Below, piece after piece: positions 59,265 to 64,000 of a stretch of 64,000 nucleotides of DNA. The number at the start of each line of letters is the position of its first letter. Position 1 is the stretch's first letter. Source of the DNA: Tethya wilhelma (taxonomy: Eukaryota > Porifera > Demospongiae > Tethyida > Tethyidae). Where the stretch lies: positions 875,501 through 939,500 of the forward strand of contig CAXIPT010000008.1 of NCBI GenBank assembly GCA_964030475.1, in the 5' to 3' direction. The notes below the pieces were generated by a model. The model was not told where the DNA came from, searched no databases, and saw nothing but the letters and a program-made list of their open reading frames with translations. The position numbers and the translations under genes are program-made.

Positions 59265-61426
59265 ATGATTGCTTTGATTGGATTACTGTTAGCCTCATTT
59301 ATCTTACAAGGAGATGGTGTTGGAGTTTGTGATTACACTGCTAATCATGAAATCTGCTCAAAGCTCTACACACTAATGGAAGATTCTCTTGTGACAGATA
59401 AAGGAAACATTTACAGATTGCAAAGAACCTTCTTTTATGCTCCCAATTCCCATCCTGTATTGCTGAGAGTGGTTTACCACATAATACTTGATGAAAGTGT
59501 TACAGAAAATTTCCAATTCCAAAGCTACTGCACTGCAAATATCACAGATGAGACTAAACTTTTGAATAGTTCGAGAGAACATTTGCCCTGATGACAGTAA
59601 TGTTCAACATACTAGACAGACTTCACATTGGGAGTGGACCCTCAGTGGAGTCATTGCTTTGGGATGGAAGTTATGACTTACCAACGCTACACATCGATCT
59701 TCACTTCAATAGCTCTTTAACTTGTATTCCAACTGCTGAATTGTTCAACTCAGTTTTGAGTGATCTCAATGCATTGGTAAGGTCAGATATATATTTATAG
59801 CTAGCATTGTCAGGATCCAGATAAGATCTGGAAAATTTTTTTTCCAGATTCTGAAATTTCAAAGAGTTTAAAAAGCTTAGATCTAAGCCACTTGATTAGG
59901 CCTAAGCTGGTCTAAGCTTAGATCTAAGCTTCATGATTAGGCCTAAGCAGGTTTAAGCTTAGGCCTAAGCTTCAATGATTAGGTCTAAGCTTAGACCTAA
60001 GCTTCATGATTAGGTCTAAGCTTAGGCCTAAGCTTCAAGATTAGGTCTAAGCTTAGGTCTGAGCTCGAGTGATTAGGCCTAATCAAAAAGGCTTATAGAT
60101 CTAAGCCTTGAAAAGTGTTCGAAAACTCAGAATCCGGAAAAAAAATTTTCCAGATCTTATCTGGATTCTGTTATTTAATTTAATTTATTATTATTATTAT
60201 AAATAAAAATTAAAATTTTTTAATTTAATTTTATAATAACAGTGAATAATGATCTTTATGTGCAGTTAAGAATTGAGGCAGGACGAAGCAACACTGGAAT
60301 AATTACTGACAGCGAAAACACTAATTTGGTTGGTTTTACTTTAGACAAGATAAAAGTATCCCCAAAAGATATCCGAAGAAGTTCAGATATCTCATTGTAC
60401 TTCTTATATGTAGTGAGTACAATAATACTCTATGTGATCTGCCTTGCTACAATATTCTTTCTTGCATCTAAGAACAAAAAAAAAGGTACTCAGTCAATGT
60501 TTGCAAAAAAGAACCCTGAAGTCTTGAAAGGTATTATGATAGTTGTTGTTAGTTTCATTGTGCTCGAAGTAGCTACTGAACTTGCCATGTCTATTACATG
60601 GGCAGCTCATGTTAAAGATCATGATACAATTATCATTATATTCTTCGCAGCTGTGGTGTACTACGCTCCTGGGGTATTTTCTTTGTTCAAAATATGCAGA
60701 AAGTACTATCTTTTACATCGTGGTCATTACAAGAAGCATGAAACCCCCAGAGATGATGCTCACTTCAAGTGCTTTGTTTGGTCTATGGCCTATTTTGCTT
60801 ACATTTTGATGTATGCCTTTTTTCCCACCTTTATACTATCTTTTGCGTACCCTACACGGATCATCACAGTCTATGTTTTCATAGCAACTGTTATCATAAT
60901 GATATTTTCAATAGTGTACCTCACAACTTTCTTAAAGCGGGGCCTTACTCTGAAAGTAAGCTTCAACGACTACATTGATGGAGCAATAAGTGACCATAAA
61001 TTGAAGCTGAAGATCGTAGGCATGATCGTAATGACCATTTTCTTCTTGTACTATTTCCTCTTGATCTTTGCTTTGCTGTATTTGCTTGTGATTGGGAGAG
61101 CATCTGTAGCCAGTTCAGCTCCATTAACTGTTCTCTCTCTTGTTCCGTCAATCCTCATCTCTGTTGTAGCATGGGTCATGAAATCTACTTTTCTCGACAA
61201 TGAAAAGGATGAAAAAAACAGAACTGCCAAAGAGCAGTCTAGCTTTTCTGATGCTGTTGAAATGACTGCATTTTTCAATGTACATGCTGAGACTGACCAA
61301 AGCAAAGACACCAACAGCACTGAGTGGCAAAGTAATAATAGTGTTGGCATAGCAGATGCCACAAATGCTGATTTAGACACTGAGAATCTCACACGAGCTG
61401 AAAATGTCAAGACCGATTCAGCTTAA
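59265..61426 (+). CDS. Seven-helix membrane protein of unknown family, 5' part frame-disrupted
   Basis: The start ATG at 59265 gives a signal peptide (MIALIGLLLASFILQGDGVG). A Cys-containing ectodomain (CDYTANHEICSKLYTLMEDS) reads to about 59580, where the frame meets TGA; similar-looking sequence (FALMTVMFNILDRLHIGSGP) continues one frame over to about 59776, then a donor TTG|GTAAGG. The last exon starts near 60243 (acceptor ATAACAG) and is open to TAA at 61426. It has seven hydrophobic helices (e.g. LYFLYVVSTIILYVICLATI, GIMIVVVSFIVLEVATELAM, GMIVMTIFFLYYFLLIFALL) and an acidic tail. Phases do not join simply, so there is a missed exon, a sequencing error or decay. It does not carry GPCR signatures I know; a lineage-specific 7-TM family is likely. 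Confidence 0.55.
59811..60170. mobile_element. Intronic MITE-like element with 43-bp terminal inverted repeats and internal palindrome array
   Basis: The left end CAGGATCCAGATAAGATCTG (59811-59853 in full) mirrors the right end CAGATCTTATCTGGATTCTG (60128-60170). Between them AAGCTTAGGCCTAAGCTT-like palindromic units repeat about seven times, separated by TGATTAGG. It lies inside the intron of the 7-TM protein gene. Confidence 0.75.
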
Positions 61427-61854
61427 ACTGTGCTGCACATGTTTATAAAACTAATGTATCCTGTAATACTGCTGTAGTAAAAGTTGTGAATGTAGAAAAT
61501 AGCTCATTCTGTAATAGCCTAGCTGATTGATATGTATTACAGATATCGCCACATTTTGTTATATTAGTATGGTTCATAATTCTAGTGTTGAGTTCTATAG
61601 AATTTGAAAACTGACTTTATTTTTGAAGAGTAAAGTGACCACACTCAAACTGTAGTACAATGACCATTCCATATCATAGAAAGGTCATTTCCTACTCATC
61701 ACATGTAAATTGAGCCTGGCACTCTGTACATCAATGAAGAATAAGTCTACTCCATAGATACTAGTACTGTATCTGCATCTTCGTTTGGTTAACAATAACA
61801 CAGACACACGTTTATAATGGTTACTGACTCTGATACATCTGTGGTTGCATTAGG
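61427..61854. other. Spacer between convergent genes
   Basis: Convergent 3' ends: the 7-TM gene (+) and the Cys-rich membrane protein gene (-). No coding exon was recognised; probably UTR sequence. Confidence 0.4.
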
Positions 61855-63551
61855 CTAGTCGTCATTCTGGTGTAATTTTTTGTATTGATATGTCCCCCGG
61901 ATTGCATAGTAGAAGTGCCAGAACTTCTCCTTGCAACAGACCTTATAAGACACATAGAACCAGACTGCGATGAGCATACAGTTGCCCAGGAAAAGAAACT
62001 GAGGTCAAACCTTAGTTAAAGAAACAAAGGTAGCATGAGAAACAATATCATGCACTAAGCTCTACGTTGTTTGCTGATTTTGTGAAGCAGCTTTCTGAAA
62101 TTGGGTACAAGGAAACACATGCAGACCTAGCCGATAGCATGGTGTATATTACTCTGGTTTGAGGATACAATGATAAGGAATACTTCCTGGGCCTTACTGA
62201 GTCGTCTTGGTTGATGTTGTACGGAGGATGTGTCGAGCATTTGAGTGTCACACCAGTGGAAGTTTTCAATATCATCTTCGTGTATTCCACTAGACATCCA
62301 TCCTTCATTACAGTCACAGTAGATCCCATTCTGAACACCATGGTTACACTCCAGCTTGTATTGACCTTTAGCTGCCTGTATATGGTGGGATCCGATAGAC
62401 GCTCAAGTCATTCAAGATGATCAGATCATATAGCAGAAAAGTTTCATGGAGTTTAACTTTCGCAGTTTTTACGGATCACGATCCATCCGCAAAGTTTTTT
62501 TTATCCACAAAATTCTTAGTAACATATATACTGTATGGGTCAGCCCAAGAATGCAAACATGTTTGGCGAGAGACACCCACTAAGTTAGACACCACAAAAC
62601 TTTCCCGCTATACAGTACCAGTAGCAAGAAATACTGACAGGGATTTTAATTAAACGGTTTGATAGTCAAAGTACATCAAAGTCTAATTCACCAAATTTAA
62701 ATCTGCCAATATTTTGGCCACTGTATATACATGTACTAAATGTACACACAAACCGTCAAATTTAAATTCTATATCTGTGGACTAAATCATCAAATTCATA
62801 TTTTTAACTATCAATATTTCCAGCTATACAGTTACATATCACATAAACTTGGCAATTCAGTTAGTCAAAAGTTAAGAGACATATAACGCACCATAGTCTT
62901 GAGTCTTTCTGGTTCGAAATCAGGGAAGTATGTTGTTTGTGACGGGTCTATTTCAGCTGGAATCTCAGTGTCTGACTCAACGTGTGAGAACTCGTTCTCC
63001 TCCAACCAATCCAGACGATGACACGTATTAGTCTCCCAATCATAGTACTGTATACAGTAACATACAGTAGAGAAAACAGTGCAGGAATACCTGCTGACTC
63101 GAGGTAAATGTTATCATGTAATGGGCGGTCTTACATGCAATTGACAATAGGGGCAGTGACATACCAACAATTAAACATAATTGAGTTACCATTGTACATT
63201 TATATGGCATGCACTGATTGTATATTAACAATCTGAAATTATAATCAAAGGTGTGGCTTACTGCAACCACGCTGATTCCATCCTTCCCTCGAGTGTCACA
63301 GTCAACAACCTCCTCACACTTGCCTGTCGTATTTCGATAGAAGTTCCTCCTGCCATGATACTTGATGGCACAGTCGACAGGCGAACAACTTCTGTCAGGA
63401 TCCTGCAACCATTAGGATTGATGACATAGCTTCAATCTTACTCAGCTATCTTGTGAAACCAAAGTTAGACACATACCTGGTCGACTCCAGTACAGTTGTG
63501 TGGCTCAGCTAGTGTTATGGTGTATGTTTCATGGAATATGTGATAAAGTAC
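61855..63551 (-). CDS. Cys-rich single-pass membrane protein, 3' part (5' end not found)
   Basis: Exons read on the minus strand: 63477-63551 (ITLAEPHNCTGVDQ), 63262-63402 (DPDRSCSPVDCAIKYHGRRN), 62892-63047 (YYDWETNTCHRLDWLEENEF), 62198-62375 (KGQYKLECNHGVQNGIYCDC, EGF-like end CNEGW) and the final 61855-61998 (FLFLGNCMLIAVWFYVSYKV, then CCKEKFWHFYY, ending LHQNDD with TAG). The first four join in phase 0. The 62198 end and the last exon differ in phase, so one small exon or a different donor is missing. The exposed part is Cys-rich with an EGF-like module, followed by one helix and a short basic tail. Protein family not recognised. The start lies beyond 63551, perhaps outside the window. 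Confidence 0.6.
62607..62833. mobile_element. MITE-like element with imperfect terminal inverted repeats
   Basis: Left end TACCAGTAGCAAGAAATACT and right end AATATTTCCAGCTATACAGT, with AAATTTAAAT-type interior, in an intron of the Cys-rich membrane protein gene. Same style as 8400-8620. Confidence 0.45.
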
Positions 63552-63837
63552 CTGTGTACGCTTGTACCACAGAAGCGTTATAGTTCAAAGGCACTGCACA
63601 TTGAATAAATCCCGCATAGCATGCTGACCTCCCTGAACTCGTCAGCTGTGCAATAAGTAGTCACTTATTGCATGGGGAAAACAGTTTTCCCGTGCAATAA
63701 GTAGCTATGAAAACTTCTGTGGTACAAACCGGTTATAGGATGCCCACTCATAGTATTAGCTTTCATGGTACTCGTGCTATAAATCGCTAATACTACTCAT
63801 TGTTGTATTTGTATGGTACCAAGCTAATAATGTAGGT

Positions 63838-64000
63838 TACCATATAGCCGGAAAATTTGGTGAGAATTAAATTTGGCGGATTTTAATTTGGCGGAGCGAG
63901 CCGATCACGTGCACAATATGCGTATGTACGCATATACGTATACGTATACGTACACGCACTAAATATTGGCGGATTTTAATTTGGCGCTACTAAGTCTCAT
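63838..64000. mobile_element. MITE-like element running off the window
   Basis: Begins TTACCATATAGCCGGAAAAT, the terminal-repeat type of this family, followed by repeated TTGGCGGATTTTAATTTGGC units. The right end is outside the window. Before it (63552-63837) I see no exon. Confidence 0.4.

Overview
This window is eukaryotic (metazoan) DNA: AT-rich, with short spliced introns (GT-AG), many microsatellites and one 856-base assembly gap (33773-34628). The gene content points to a demosponge, most likely Amphimedon queenslandica or a relative. That is an inference from an ATM homologue, an adhesion GPCR with an IgGFc-binding-like N-terminus, an intronless beta-helix/multi-pass receptor, and many tiny MITE-like foldbacks. 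I could not run a search, so the species is not proven. All exon models were read by eye from splice sites and frame; where exon lengths sum to a multiple of three I say so.

Layout. (1) 1-15.5 kb: a tandem array of about nine copies, some intact and some decayed, of a small three-exon gene. Each copy encodes a signal peptide, a short Ser/Thr/Pro-rich ectodomain, one membrane helix with a juxtamembrane Cys, and a cytoplasmic tail with four to five tyrosine motifs. Two tail types occur, and a conserved block lies about 180-240 bases upstream of six first exons. (2) 15.5-17.6 kb: mostly non-coding, with one minus-strand exon candidate. (3) 17.7-24.8 kb (+): a 19-exon adhesion GPCR of 1,784 aa. 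(4) 25.1-40.5 kb (-): an ATM-like kinase gene from its N-terminal TAN region to about human residue 1750; the FAT and kinase part is not in the window. (5) 41.0-45.2 kb (-): a 658-aa type I membrane receptor with an unrecognised intracellular domain. (6) 45.4-47.9 kb: a divergent pair, a Met-Gly-Cys lipid-anchored protein (-) and a coiled-coil protein (+), sharing a ~280-base promoter that holds an RFX-type X-box between two CACGTG sites. (7) 48.2-51.0 kb (-): a TRIM-type RING/B-box/coiled-coil protein fused to FN3 and an ALK/LTK-like glycine-rich domain. (8) 51.4-57.1 kb (-): an intronless beta-helix/EGF/multi-pass receptor gene interrupted by a 1,573-base internal tandem duplication that breaks its frame. 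(9) 57.1-61.4 kb: inverted repeats, an orphan promoter-like cluster, and a 7-TM protein gene (+) with a partial 5' duplicate. (10) 61.9-63.6 kb (-): the 3' part of a Cys-rich single-pass membrane protein gene.

Taken together the window is rich in cell-surface and signalling genes. The most striking content is the array of multi-tyrosine transmembrane proteins, which look like SH2-docking adaptors or receptors and are evolving by tandem duplication, tail exchange and decay. The second is the TRIM-FN3-glycine-rich fusion.
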